Source: Flavobacteriia bacterium (GTDB lineage Bacteria > Bacteroidota > Bacteroidia > Flavobacteriales > Flavobacteriaceae). From it: DNA of 13,700 bases. The notes under the pieces are model-generated. The model was given only the letters and a program-made list of their open reading frames with translations, was not told the origin of the DNA and did no database searches. Each line of letters opens with the position of its first letter. Within the stretch, counting starts at the first letter, position 1. The position numbers and the translations under genes are program-made. Below, piece by piece: positions 1 to 7,206 of the stretch. The stretch spans positions 1 to 13,700 of the forward strand of contig DRQI01000308.1 of the NCBI GenBank assembly GCA_011330545.1. The letters are read 5' to 3'.

Positions 1-1000
1 CCAACACATCATTTTCGCGTTCTCGCAAGCTGGGGACTTCTATTTGAATGGTATTGATACGATAGAGCAAGTCTTCGCGAAACAGCCCTTCGGAAACCAT
101 CCGGTTCAAATTGCAATTAGTAGCACAAAGCAGCCTGATATCAACGGGGATACGGGTATTAGAACCCACCCTCACAATCTCCCGGTGTTGAATTACCGAT
201 AATAATTTGGCTTGCATCTGTAAAGATAAATTGCCAATCTCATCCAAAAAAAGGGTTCCGCCATTGGCTGCTTCAAACTTACCGACCCTATCTTCTTTAG
301 CATCTGTAAACGCTCCTTTTTTATGCCCGAAAAGCTCACTTTCAAAAAGCGTTTCAGAAATAGTGCCCATGTCTACATTGATAAAAACCTCATCTTTGCG
401 GGTTGAAAGCCTATGCAATTCGCGTGCAATTAGTTCTTTGCCCGTTCCGTTTTCTCCGGTTATCAACACCGTAACATCTGTTTTTGCTACTTTACGGGTA
501 AGATTTAACACTTTAGCCAATGCCTTAGAATTACCGATAATCAGGTTTTTCTTTTGGTTAATCAACTGTTTCAAATTATTCTCTTGGCGCTTCAATTGGT
601 TAATTTCTGCTTTCGATTTGCGCAGTGAATAGGCTGATTTTATAGTAACCAGTAACTTTTCATTATTCCACGGTTTTAAGATAAAATCGGCAGCGCCATT
701 TTTCAAAGCTGTTACTGCCAAATCTACTGCACCATAAGCCGTCATCATAATAATAGCAGTATCGGGAGCTTTCTTTTTAATTTCTTTGAGCCAAAATAAC
801 CCTTCATTACCGGTATTTACACCTGCAGAAAAATTCATGTCCAATAAAATAATATCGACCTCTTTTAAATTTGGATAGGAAGAAATCTGATTCGGGTTGC
901 TAATACAATGAACATTTTTATACTCAAATTGAAGCAAAATTTCTAAAGCGCTCAAGACACTTTTATTATCGTCAATTATCAATAAGGTGGCATCAATCAT
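1..1000 (-). CDS. sigma-54-dependent response regulator, NtrC family (C-terminus cut by window edge)
   Basis: This is a two-component response regulator that would activate RNA polymerase carrying sigma-54. The start is the ATG at 1000-998, and the frame stays open to the left edge (333 codons seen). Residues 1-120 form a receiver domain: acidic pair D10-D11, phospho-acceptor D54 (LLDMN), T87 and K109 (ILKPW). A helical linker is followed by the AAA+ domain: Walker A GENGTGKE (182-189), sigma-54 contact loop GAFTDA (229-234, in place of GAFTGA), Walker B GGTLFLDEIGN (247-257), and the FRED/LLYRIN region near the edge. The HTH (Fis-type) DNA-binding domain must lie beyond position 1. It is divergent from the efflux operon and shares a 205-bp intergenic region containing a sigma-54 promoter and paired candidate binding sites, so it is probably that operon's activator. 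A partner histidine kinase is expected nearby but not seen. The family call is secure; the signal is unknown. Confidence 0.95.
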   Translation of the reverse strand, partial: MIDATLLIIDDNKSVLSALEILLQFEYKNVHCISNPNQISSYPNLKEVDIILLDMNFSAGVNTGNEGLFWLKEIKKKAPDTAIIMMTAYGAVDLAVTALKNGAADFILKPWNNEKLLVTIKSAYSLRKSKAEINQLKRQENNLKQLINQKKNLIIGNSKALAKVLNLTRKVAKTDVTVLITGENGTGKELIARELHRLSTRKDEVFINVDMGTISETLFESELFGHKKGAFTDAKEDRVGKFEAANGGTLFLDEIGNLSLQMQAKLLSVIQHREIVRVGSNTRIPVDIRLLCATNCNLNRMVSEGLFREDLLYRINTIQIEVPSLRERENDVL

Positions 1001-1062
1001 TTTGGGGCATTCTTTGTTTTTAGGCTTAAAACTACAACTTCAAAAGGTTACTGAAAAAAAAG

Positions 1063-1102
1063 TGTAAAAATATTTTACGTTTATTGTATATTTATTTTAC
1101 AT
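1063..1102. promoter_or_regulatory. tandem upstream activator sites (candidate)
   Basis: Two 18-bp boxes, 1063-1080 and 1085-1102, match at 14 of 18 positions (consensus TGTAWAWWTATTTTACRT). Each is an imperfect palindrome; box 1 has GTAAAA/TTTTAC arms around a 3-bp centre. They are repeated 22 bp apart, about two DNA turns, so both present the same face. They lie about 98 and 120 bp upstream of the start point predicted from the sigma-54 promoter, the usual place for an NtrC-family enhancer. Inference: binding sites for the adjacent response regulator. The DNA is AT-rich, which raises the chance of a fortuitous repeat. Confidence 0.6.
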
Positions 1103-1133
1103 GATGTCCTATTAAATTTAATTAAATATTGAT

Positions 1134-1146
1134 TAACATATTGATT
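1134..1146 (-). promoter_or_regulatory. IHF/HU-like bending site (candidate)
   Basis: On the minus strand this reads AATCAATATGTTA, a full match to the enterobacterial IHF consensus WATCAANNNNTTR. It sits between the paired activator boxes and the sigma-54 promoter, where DNA bending normally helps an enhancer-bound activator reach the polymerase. The right half of a 9-bp direct repeat ATATTGATT (1126-1134 and 1138-1146) overlaps it. The consensus comes from Proteobacteria and the region is very AT-rich, so this is suggestive only. Confidence 0.35.
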
Positions 1147-1164
1147 GTTAGTGTATTGTGATTT

Positions 1165-1180
1165 TGGCACGTCCTTAGCT
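1165..1180 (+). promoter_or_regulatory. sigma-54 (RpoN) -24/-12 promoter of the efflux operon
   Basis: The sequence TTGGCACGTCCTTAGCT (1164-1180) fits the sigma-54 consensus TGGCACR-N4-TTGCW. The -24 box TTGGCACG is perfect, and the invariant GG (1166-1167) and GC (1178-1179) are exactly 10 bp apart; one base of the -12 box differs (TAGC for TTGC). Transcription would start near 1191, giving a leader of about 15 nt before the ATG at 1206. A divergent sigma-54 activator gene next door and paired upstream boxes strongly support function. Confidence 0.85.
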
Positions 1181-1205
1181 TCTTTTTTGGCACAACAAAA
1201 CCCCA

Positions 1206-2564
1206 ATGAACAGATTACAAAAAAAAATATTTTTTTTATTTCTTCTCTTCCAGGCTACCGCTCATTCGCAGAATGATTGGACATTGGAAGCTTGTATCAA
1301 CTATGCCGTACAACATAATTTAAAGATAAACGATTTACAATACAACACGCATTCTACTAAAGAAAGCCACCGGCAATCGTATAGATCGCTGTTGCCTTCA
1401 GTAAGCGCAAATGCTTCTTATTTTATCCAATACGGTAGGTCTACCGACCCCAACAGCAATCAGATTACCAATACCGATTTCTTTTCAAATAACTATTCGA
1501 TAAATGCCTCCATTGACCTTTTTCAAGGCTTTCAAAAATTAAATGAAATAGCTGCTACAAAATTTTTATACAGGGCTTCAAAAGAAGTATCCCTCCAAGA
1601 AAAATATTTATTGGCTTTTCGGGTAATGAGTGCCTTTTACGATGTGCAGTTCTTTGAAGAATTGATACAAATTTCTAAAGAACAAGTAAAAATTTCTCAA
1701 AACAATTATAACTTGGTAACAAAACAAATTGAATTAGGCCTCAAAGCCGGAGCCGATAAATACGAAGCAGCATCAGTATTAATAGGTGATAAGCTCATTG
1801 TTACCCAAAATGAAAACAAACTAAAAGCCGCAAAATTAACCTTACTTCAAGAAATGAATTTAGAAAATTCTACTGATATTTCTATACAGACTTCTGATAT
1901 AACAATGCTTCAAAAGAGTATTCTACAACAAATAGCAGCCGATTCGATATATCAAAAAGCCCTTTCGTTTATACCGAGTATCAAAGCCCAAGAGCTCAGG
2001 GTAAATGCTGCCAAAAAAGATATTGGTATTGCCAGAGCCAATTTATATCCATCACTCACATTGTCAGCAGGTTACGGAACAGGTTTCTTTGAAACCAATG
2101 TAGACGCTACCGGAAAAGTAATTCCGTTCAGCACACAAATAAAAGACAATGCCTCACAATTTATTGGCCTCTCGTTGCGGATTCCTATTAGCGGGCGGTG
2201 GAGTTCACGCTCACAAATCAAACAACAAAAAATTGCTTTGTTAAAATCAAAAAACAACTTGGCGCTTCAAAAACAAGAATTAAATAAATTAATACAAGAA
2301 TTGGTACAATCGTATAACGCTTCAGCAATAGAATATGAACAAACCCAAAAAAATGAGGCTTTCCGGTCTGTTGCCTTTACCGTTGCGCAAAAAAAATACG
2401 ATAAAGGAATGATTAGCATTTTAGAATTATACCGGTCTAAAAACTTATATGCAAAAGCACAAAGTGAAAATTTACAGGTAAAAATGAGGTTGGAAGTTCA
2501 GAAAAAAACAATTGATTTTTATAGGGGAATTGCCGTTTTTAACATTAATACTATCACTCAATAA
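1206..2564 (+). CDS. TolC-family outer membrane efflux protein
   Basis: This encodes the outer-membrane channel of a tripartite export system (TolC/OEP family, 452 aa, normal length for the family). The start ATG at 1206 gives a Sec signal peptide: basic MNRLQKK, a hydrophobic core IFFLFLLF, then a cleavage region around AHSQ (residues 19-22). The mature protein begins NDWTLEACINYAVQHN, the typical opening of this family. Two repeats of long helices follow, with the characteristic YPSLTLSAGYG and LSLRIPISGR segments (about residues 278-330) and a C-terminal YDKGMISILELYRSKN helix. It is the first gene after the sigma-54 promoter. Its stop overlaps the start of the adaptor gene by one base (TAATG), implying translational coupling. 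Inference: it serves the pump encoded just downstream. Confidence 0.95.
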   Translation: MNRLQKKIFFLFLLFQATAHSQNDWTLEACINYAVQHNLKINDLQYNTHSTKESHRQSYRSLLPSVSANASYFIQYGRSTDPNSNQITNTDFFSNNYSINASIDLFQGFQKLNEIAATKFLYRASKEVSLQEKYLLAFRVMSAFYDVQFFEELIQISKEQVKISQNNYNLVTKQIELGLKAGADKYEAASVLIGDKLIVTQNENKLKAAKLTLLQEMNLENSTDISIQTSDITMLQKSILQQIAADSIYQKALSFIPSIKAQELRVNAAKKDIGIARANLYPSLTLSAGYGTGFFETNVDATGKVIPFSTQIKDNASQFIGLSLRIPISGRWSSRSQIKQQKIALLKSKNNLALQKQELNKLIQELVQSYNASAIEYEQTQKNEAFRSVAFTVAQKKYDKGMISILELYRSKNLYAKAQSENLQVKMRLEVQKKTIDFYRGIAVFNINTITQ

Positions 2565-3814
2565 TGGATATTCAATTAGAAAAGAAAAAAGGACTCAAAC
2601 CAAAACATTACGGCTACATTGCCTTGGGGTTGTTATTGCTTTTTGCCGGATGGAAAATGATATTCGGCAATAATGCCACTACCTTTCGTACCGAAAAAGA
2701 CAAACTGTCAATTGCCGAAGTAACACAAGGCAAATTTGACGATTATATTACTATTAATGGTACTGTGGCTCCCATTTCTACTATCTATATGGACGCCTAT
2801 GAAGGCGGCCGCGTGAGTGAAAAACTCATTGAGGAAGGAGCCATGGTAAAAAAAGGTGATATTATCCTTAAACTCGAAAACATGAGCTTGTACGAGCAAA
2901 TTTTGGCCAGTGAAAGTAACCTCGCACTAAAACAAAATGATTTGCGCTCTACCAAACTCACTTTTGATTCGCGCCAGGTAGAAGGTAAAAAATCGTTAGC
3001 CAATGCCGAATACGAATTGCAACGGAAAAAGAGAAATTTCGAACAAAATAAAGAACTCTATGCCGACGAATTGATTTCTAAAGAAGCCTTTCTCATTTCA
3101 AAAGAAGATTATGAACTTTCGCAAAAACAGTACAAAATCATTAAATTACAAACCGAGCAAGACAAAAAACTCCGCAGTACTTCTTTAACCGGATTGGATA
3201 CCGATTTAGAACGAATGAAAAAAACATTGTCAATGGTATACGAACGCCTTGACCATTTAAACGTACGGGCTCCTGCCGACGGGCAATTAGGGTTTTTAGA
3301 TGCCGAAATAGGGCAAAATATCGGAAAAGGGCAACGCATCGGGCAAATTAATGTATTAACCGATTTTAAAATAGAAGCTACCATTGACGAACATTATATC
3401 GATAGGGTAAAAAGAGATTTAACAGCCATTTTAGAGCGCAATGATAAAGAATACCAATTGCGCTTAAGAAAAGTATACCCCGAAGTACGCAACGGAAAAT
3501 TTAAAGTAGATCTTGTTTTTACAGCAGACAAACCCAACACCATCCGTGCCGGCCAAACCTATAATATCAAATTACAATTAGGGGCTTCCAGCGATGCCCT
3601 ATTATTACCCAGAGGCAGTTTCTTTCAAAGTACCGGAGGCCAATGGATTTTTGTAATTGACCCTTCGGGTGATGCTGCTTGGAAACGGCCGATTAAAATA
3701 GGAAAACAAAACTCGAGGTATTACGAAGTTTTAGAAGGCTTACAAGCCGGCGAGAAAGTAATTACCTCTAGCTATGATAATTTTGGCGAAGCTGAAAGAA
3801 TCGTGTTAAAATAA
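2564..3814 (+). CDS. periplasmic adaptor (membrane fusion) protein, HlyD/MacA type
   Basis: This adaptor bridges the inner-membrane transporter and the TolC channel (416 aa). A cytoplasmic start (MDIQLEKKKGLKPKHYG) precedes one membrane anchor at about 17-35; there is no lipobox. Domains follow in the family order: first lipoyl half (about 74-106, GGRVSEKLIEEGAMVKKGD), a long charged helical hairpin/coiled coil (about 109-228) that would contact the TolC tip, second lipoyl half (about 229-262, RAPADGQLG...GQNIGKGQRIG), a beta-barrel, and a membrane-proximal domain (LEGLQAGEKVITSSYDNF near the C-terminus). It overlaps the TolC gene by one base and is followed by a 160-bp spacer before the ATPase. 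The unusually long hairpin is more like MacA/HlyD partners of ABC transporters than short RND adaptors. The substrate cannot be read from sequence. Confidence 0.93.
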   Translation: MDIQLEKKKGLKPKHYGYIALGLLLLFAGWKMIFGNNATTFRTEKDKLSIAEVTQGKFDDYITINGTVAPISTIYMDAYEGGRVSEKLIEEGAMVKKGDIILKLENMSLYEQILASESNLALKQNDLRSTKLTFDSRQVEGKKSLANAEYELQRKKRNFEQNKELYADELISKEAFLISKEDYELSQKQYKIIKLQTEQDKKLRSTSLTGLDTDLERMKKTLSMVYERLDHLNVRAPADGQLGFLDAEIGQNIGKGQRIGQINVLTDFKIEATIDEHYIDRVKRDLTAILERNDKEYQLRLRKVYPEVRNGKFKVDLVFTADKPNTIRAGQTYNIKLQLGASSDALLLPRGSFFQSTGGQWIFVIDPSGDAAWKRPIKIGKQNSRYYEVLEGLQAGEKVITSSYDNFGEAERIVLK

Positions 3815-3828
3815 AATCCCCACCTTAA

Positions 3829-3847
3829 CCCTCCCCAATGGGGAGGG
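3829..3847. repeat. GC-rich palindrome between adaptor and ATPase genes
   Basis: A perfect 8-bp inverted repeat, CCCTCCCC-AAT-GGGGAGGG, begins 14 bp after the adaptor stop codon, in otherwise AT-rich DNA. It is not followed by a run of T, so it is a poor intrinsic terminator. It resembles the C-rich/G-rich palindromes in later spacers of this operon (9498-9514 and 12075-12100) and is probably an interspersed palindromic element or an mRNA-stabilising hairpin. Confidence 0.7.
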
Positions 3848-3882
3848 AATTTGGTTCGGATACTGGAGAAATAATAATAAAT

Positions 3883-3906
3883 CCTTCCTTATTTTTCAAA
3901 GGAAGG
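3883..3906. repeat. second hairpin upstream of the ATPase gene
   Basis: A perfect 8-bp inverted repeat, CCTTCCTT / AAGGAAGG, encloses an 8-nt loop (ATTTTTCA). No poly-T tract follows. Together with the hairpin at 3829-3847 it fills much of the only large spacer between the channel/adaptor genes and the ABC genes. It may affect transcript processing or the relative expression of the two halves of the operon; that role is inference. Confidence 0.6.
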
Positions 3907-3974
3907 TTGCCAAAAACAGGCGAAAGGGTTTCTAACATAAACCTTAAAATCAATAAAAAATAAAGACGAATAAA

Positions 3975-4670
3975 ATGATAAAAATTGAGAACCTAAAGAA
4001 GAGTTTCAGAACCGAAGAAGTAGAAACATTGGCATTAAACAATGTAACCCTTAGTGTAGAAGAAGGTGAGTTTGTAGCCATTATGGGGCCTTCGGGTTGC
4101 GGCAAATCTACCCTTTTAAATATTATAGGTATGTTAGATAATCCCACCTCGGGTACCTATCATTTTGCCGGCCACGAAGTAGGCAACTTAAAAGAAAGCC
4201 AACGCACAGGTATGCGAAAAGGCAATTTGGGATTTGTATTTCAGAGTTTTAATCTCATTGACGAATTAACCGTGTATGAAAATGTTGAACTGCCGTTAAT
4301 TTACCTCAAAATGAAAAAAAATGAGCGTAAAGAAAAAGTAATGGCAGTATTAGAACGTATGAAAATTGCACACCGCAAAAAACATTTTCCACAGCAATTA
4401 TCAGGAGGCCAACAACAACGTGTAGCTATTTCAAGAGCGGTAGTAACCAATCCGAAACTTATACTCGCCGATGAGCCTACCGGAAATTTAGATTCTAAAA
4501 ACGGTATCGAAGTAATGAATTTATTAACTGAACTCAATCAAGAAGGCACTACCATTGTCATGGTAACACACTCTGACAGAGATTCGCAATATGCCCATAG
4601 AATTATCAATCTCTTTGACGGGCAAATAGTTACCCAAAGCCAGAACAAACCGTATGGTGCTACCGTATAA
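3975..4670 (+). CDS. ABC transporter ATP-binding protein, LolD/MacB-type
   Basis: This is the nucleotide-binding subunit that powers FtsX/MacB-type permeases from the cytoplasmic face (231 aa, normal for a stand-alone LolD-like ATPase). All catalytic motifs are intact: Walker A GPSGCGKST (38-46), Q-loop Q90 (VFQSFN), signature LSGGQQQR (142-149), Walker B LILADEP (162-168) with catalytic E167, D-loop GNLDS, and switch histidine H199 (MVTHS). MacB fuses this domain to its permease; here it is separate. It is the only ATPase in the window, yet four permease genes follow, the first only 19 bp away. It therefore probably serves several of them, as a homodimer. The start ATG at 3975 begins the usual MIKIENLKKSF strand, so an earlier start is unlikely. 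Confidence 0.96.
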   Translation: MIKIENLKKSFRTEEVETLALNNVTLSVEEGEFVAIMGPSGCGKSTLLNIIGMLDNPTSGTYHFAGHEVGNLKESQRTGMRKGNLGFVFQSFNLIDELTVYENVELPLIYLKMKKNERKEKVMAVLERMKIAHRKKHFPQQLSGGQQQRVAISRAVVTNPKLILADEPTGNLDSKNGIEVMNLLTELNQEGTTIVMVTHSDRDSQYAHRIINLFDGQIVTQSQNKPYGATV

Positions 4671-4685
4671 AATGTATCAATAAAT

Positions 4686-4781
4686 TATCATGTTAAAAAA
4701 CTATCTAAAAACAGCGTTTCGCAGCCTTCTAAAAAATAAAGGCTTTAGCGTACTCAATATTTTTGGGCTTGCCATTGGCAT
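4686..4781 (+). repeat. 96-bp exact direct repeat, copy 1 (start of permease 1)
   Basis: This stretch is identical base for base to 7111-7206, 2425 bp downstream. It covers four bases before the ATG and about the first 31 codons of the permease gene. After one mismatch (4782/7207) eight further bases agree, and then synonymous positions diverge sharply although the protein stays conserved. The abrupt edge points to recent gene conversion or recombination between the paralogues. Confidence 0.95.
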
Positions 4782-7050
4782 AACTTGTGCCAGCTTGATA
4801 TTACTGTGGGTGGAAGACGAGGTGAATTTTGATAGTGTTTTTCCTAAACAAGATGAAGTGTATTATGTTCTGACCAATAATAAATTCGATGGAGAATGGC
4901 GTACGTTTCATGATACTCCGGGGCCTTTGGCAAAAGCCTTAAAAGATGAAATACCAGAAATTGTAAAGTCGGCGAGAACATTGAGTAGTAATCTGCAATT
5001 TACAAAAGGCAACAATAGAATCAATAGAAGGGGAAGGTATGCAGATGCAGATTTTTTAGATATGTTCAGTCTCAACTTTGTGGAAGGAAATAAAAAAAAC
5101 GCATTTAATAAACCGGATGCTATTGTCCTAACCCAACGAACCGCCTCTGACCTGTTTGGTAAAAACACTCCGGTTTTGAATAAGGTATTGCGTGTCGATA
5201 ATAAATACAATTATGTGATTACTGGCGTTGTTGAAGATTTGCCCGAAAACGTAACTCTAGGGTTTGGATGGTTAGTGCCCTTTAACCGTTTCGGAGAAGG
5301 TGAAAACCTTGAATGGATGAAAGAATATGAAAATAATTTTTGTGACACTTTTGTAGAACTATCTCCAGGAGTAAATTTTGAGGCTGTAGATGCCAAAGTT
5401 CGGAAAATAATTCCTTCAAAAATTGAAAAAACAGACACCTACGTTTTTCTACATACCATGAAAGATTGGCACCTACGGTCAAATTTTGAAAATGGCAAAA
5501 AAGTAGGTGGGCAAATCGTTTTTGTACGCTTATTAACTATTATCGCCCTTATTATTTTATTAATTGCCTGTATCAATTTCATGAACCTTTCCACCGCTAG
5601 AAGCGAAAAAAGGGCAAACGAAGTAGGTGTGCGCAAAGTACTGGGCTCTGATAAAAAAGGCCTGATTTTTCAATTTATGGCAGAAGCTTTGATTACCGCG
5701 ATATTCGCAGCCTTAATAGGTATACTCTTACTAACTGTCTTAATTCCTCAGTTCAATATTCTCATTGAAAAACAATTGGAGCTTCAGATTTTTGACGCCA
5801 CTCATTTACTTACCCTTTTAGGTATTACTTTAATCTGCGGCCTTCTCGCCGGATGGTATCCTGCTTTTTACCTATCATCTTTCAAGCCCGTAGAAGCGCT
5901 TAAAGGAGTTGGCAGTAAACAAGGTAGTGCGACTTTGATACGAAAAGGACTTGTCGTTGTTCAATTTACTGTTTCTATAATGTTTATCGTTGGTACAATT
6001 ATCGTTTACCAACAGGTGCAACATGTTAAGAATCGTGACCTGGGATATGAAAAAGATAATCTTATTAAAATACCCGTAAGCGGGGATATGATAAAAAATT
6101 TCCTACCTATAAAACAAGAAATGATTACTTCGGGTATGATAGAAAATGTGGCTCTAATGAATTCCAACATACTTTCAGACGGCAGGAATGGTACAGGCCT
6201 AGAATGGCAAGGTGGTATGAATACAAAAGATGTGCTTATTTCCTTTAGATATATAAGTTCTAATTTCTTGGAAACGGCGGGTATGAAAATTGTTGAAGGG
6301 AGAGGTTTTAGTGATAATATAACCAAAGACAGCACTAATACATTGATTACCCAGTCTTTTGCGAAATTAATGGGCAAAGGAAGCGCCATAGGCAAAACAG
6401 TTGTTCGCTATGGTAAGACCTATACTGTCATAGGAGTGGTAAGAGACTATTTGTATGGCGATATGTACGGTACAAGCGATCCGGTAATGTTCTTTAACTA
6501 TAATAATTATGCGCAATTTATGTATGTAAAAACCAAGCCGGGTATTGCGATGACCGAAGTACTGACCACTATGGATGATATCATGAAAAAATACAACCCT
6601 GCCTTTCCTTTTGAATATGAATTTATGGACACAGCCTTTGATGCAAGGTTCAAAAGTGAAAAATTTGTGGGTAGCCTTTCACAAATCTTTGCCCTACTGG
6701 CCATTATTATTTCCTGTTTAGGATTATTTGGTCTTTCAGCATATACCGCGGAACAACGCCGCAAAGAAATTGGTGTACGCAAGGTTTTAGGAGCAAGTGT
6801 TTCAGGTATTGTACGATTACTATCAAAAGACTTTATGCGTTTGGTGTTTTTTGCCATAGCAATAGCCAGCCCAATTGCTTGGTGGGTAATGCATTATTGG
6901 TTACAAGGCTTTGCATATCGAATAGAGGTTTACTGGTGGGTATTTGCTATTGCGGGTATTACCGCTGTTTGTATTGCTTTGTTAACGGTAAGTTTTCAAG
7001 CCATTAAAGCAGCCGTTGCAAATCCGGTAAAGAGTTTACGAACAGAATAA
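4690..7050 (+). CDS. FtsX/MacB-like ABC permease 1
   Basis: This is an inner-membrane permease of the MacB/FtsX (COG0577-like) type, 786 aa, expected to work with the ATPase 19 bp upstream and the adaptor/TolC pair. It contains two MacB units in one chain. Unit 1: TM1 about 21-42, a MacB-type periplasmic domain about 43-277, TM2-4 at about 278-298, 328-353 and 373-395. Unit 2: TM5 about 419-441, a second periplasmic domain about 442-660, then TM6-8 at about 663-684, 717-738 and 748-770. The ATPase-contacting motif follows each bundle's first helix: EVGVRKVLGS (311-320) and EIGVRKVLGA (693-702). The C-terminus ends AAVANPVKSLRTE, nearly shared with permeases 2 and 3. It is closely paralogous to permease 2. 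These double permeases usually move peptides, lipids or lipoproteins, or transmit force to the periplasm; the substrate here is unknown. Confidence 0.93.
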   Translation: MLKNYLKTAFRSLLKNKGFSVLNIFGLAIGITCASLILLWVEDEVNFDSVFPKQDEVYYVLTNNKFDGEWRTFHDTPGPLAKALKDEIPEIVKSARTLSSNLQFTKGNNRINRRGRYADADFLDMFSLNFVEGNKKNAFNKPDAIVLTQRTASDLFGKNTPVLNKVLRVDNKYNYVITGVVEDLPENVTLGFGWLVPFNRFGEGENLEWMKEYENNFCDTFVELSPGVNFEAVDAKVRKIIPSKIEKTDTYVFLHTMKDWHLRSNFENGKKVGGQIVFVRLLTIIALIILLIACINFMNLSTARSEKRANEVGVRKVLGSDKKGLIFQFMAEALITAIFAALIGILLLTVLIPQFNILIEKQLELQIFDATHLLTLLGITLICGLLAGWYPAFYLSSFKPVEALKGVGSKQGSATLIRKGLVVVQFTVSIMFIVGTIIVYQQVQHVKNRDLGYEKDNLIKIPVSGDMIKNFLPIKQEMITSGMIENVALMNSNILSDGRNGTGLEWQGGMNTKDVLISFRYISSNFLETAGMKIVEGRGFSDNITKDSTNTLITQSFAKLMGKGSAIGKTVVRYGKTYTVIGVVRDYLYGDMYGTSDPVMFFNYNNYAQFMYVKTKPGIAMTEVLTTMDDIMKKYNPAFPFEYEFMDTAFDARFKSEKFVGSLSQIFALLAIIISCLGLFGLSAYTAEQRRKEIGVRKVLGASVSGIVRLLSKDFMRLVFFAIAIASPIAWWVMHYWLQGFAYRIEVYWWVFAIAGITAVCIALLTVSFQAIKAAVANPVKSLRTE

Positions 7051-7061
7051 ATATTATGCTC

Positions 7062-7093
7062 TCACAGTCCGTCCAGAAACCTAGGGGCTGTGA
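7062..7093. repeat. hairpin in the permease 1-permease 2 spacer
   Basis: The arms TCACAGTCC (7062-7070) and GGGCTGTGA (7085-7093) pair over 9 bp, including one G-U, around a 14-nt loop. It occupies the 64-bp spacer between two permease genes. It is followed by an A-rich, not T-rich, stretch, so it is not a standard terminator. It is unrelated to the C-rich palindromes of the other spacers. Confidence 0.55.
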
Positions 7094-7110
7094 AGCTTAA
7101 AAAAAACGAA

Positions 7111-7206
7111 TATCATGTTAAAAAACTATCTAAAAACAGCGTTTCGCAGCCTTCTAAAAAATAAAGGCTTTAGCGTACTCAATATTTTTGGGCTTGCCAT
7201 TGGCAT
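7111..7206 (+). repeat. 96-bp exact direct repeat, copy 2 (start of permease 2)
   Basis: Identical to 4686-4781. It starts four bases before the permease 2 ATG (7115) and ends within codon 31. Upstream of it the two spacers are unrelated, so the repeat is not simply part of one long recent duplication. Confidence 0.95.

Noticed and set aside
207..632. Plus-strand open frame of 141 codons
   Set aside because: It lies antisense to the receiver-linker-AAA+ coding sequence of the response regulator, whose motifs are intact; the plus-strand translation has no recognisable domain.
1187..1193. Second TTGGCAC box near the TolC start
   Set aside because: No GC lies 10 bp after its GG (the bases are CC at 1201-1202), and it would place the start point inside the gene.
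3829..3906. Intrinsic terminators after the adaptor gene
   Set aside because: Both hairpins lack a following T-run, and the downstream genes form an obvious functional unit with the upstream ones.
4775..4790. Sigma-54-like TTGGCAT...GC with GG-N10-GC spacing inside permease 1, repeated at 7200-7215 in permease 2
   Set aside because: It encodes the conserved AIGITCA segment of TM1, the -12 box (GTGC) and -24 box (GGCAT) are weak, and no activator boxes lie nearby. It recurs only because the coding sequence is shared.
5282..5482. Minus-strand small frames within the permease, adaptor and ATPase genes (this one as an example)
   Set aside because: All are antisense to well-conserved coding sequence and lack domains or independent start context.
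7051..7114. Possible insertion-sequence scar between permeases 1 and 2
   Set aside because: There is a hairpin but no target-site duplication, terminal inverted repeats of an IS, or transposase remnant.
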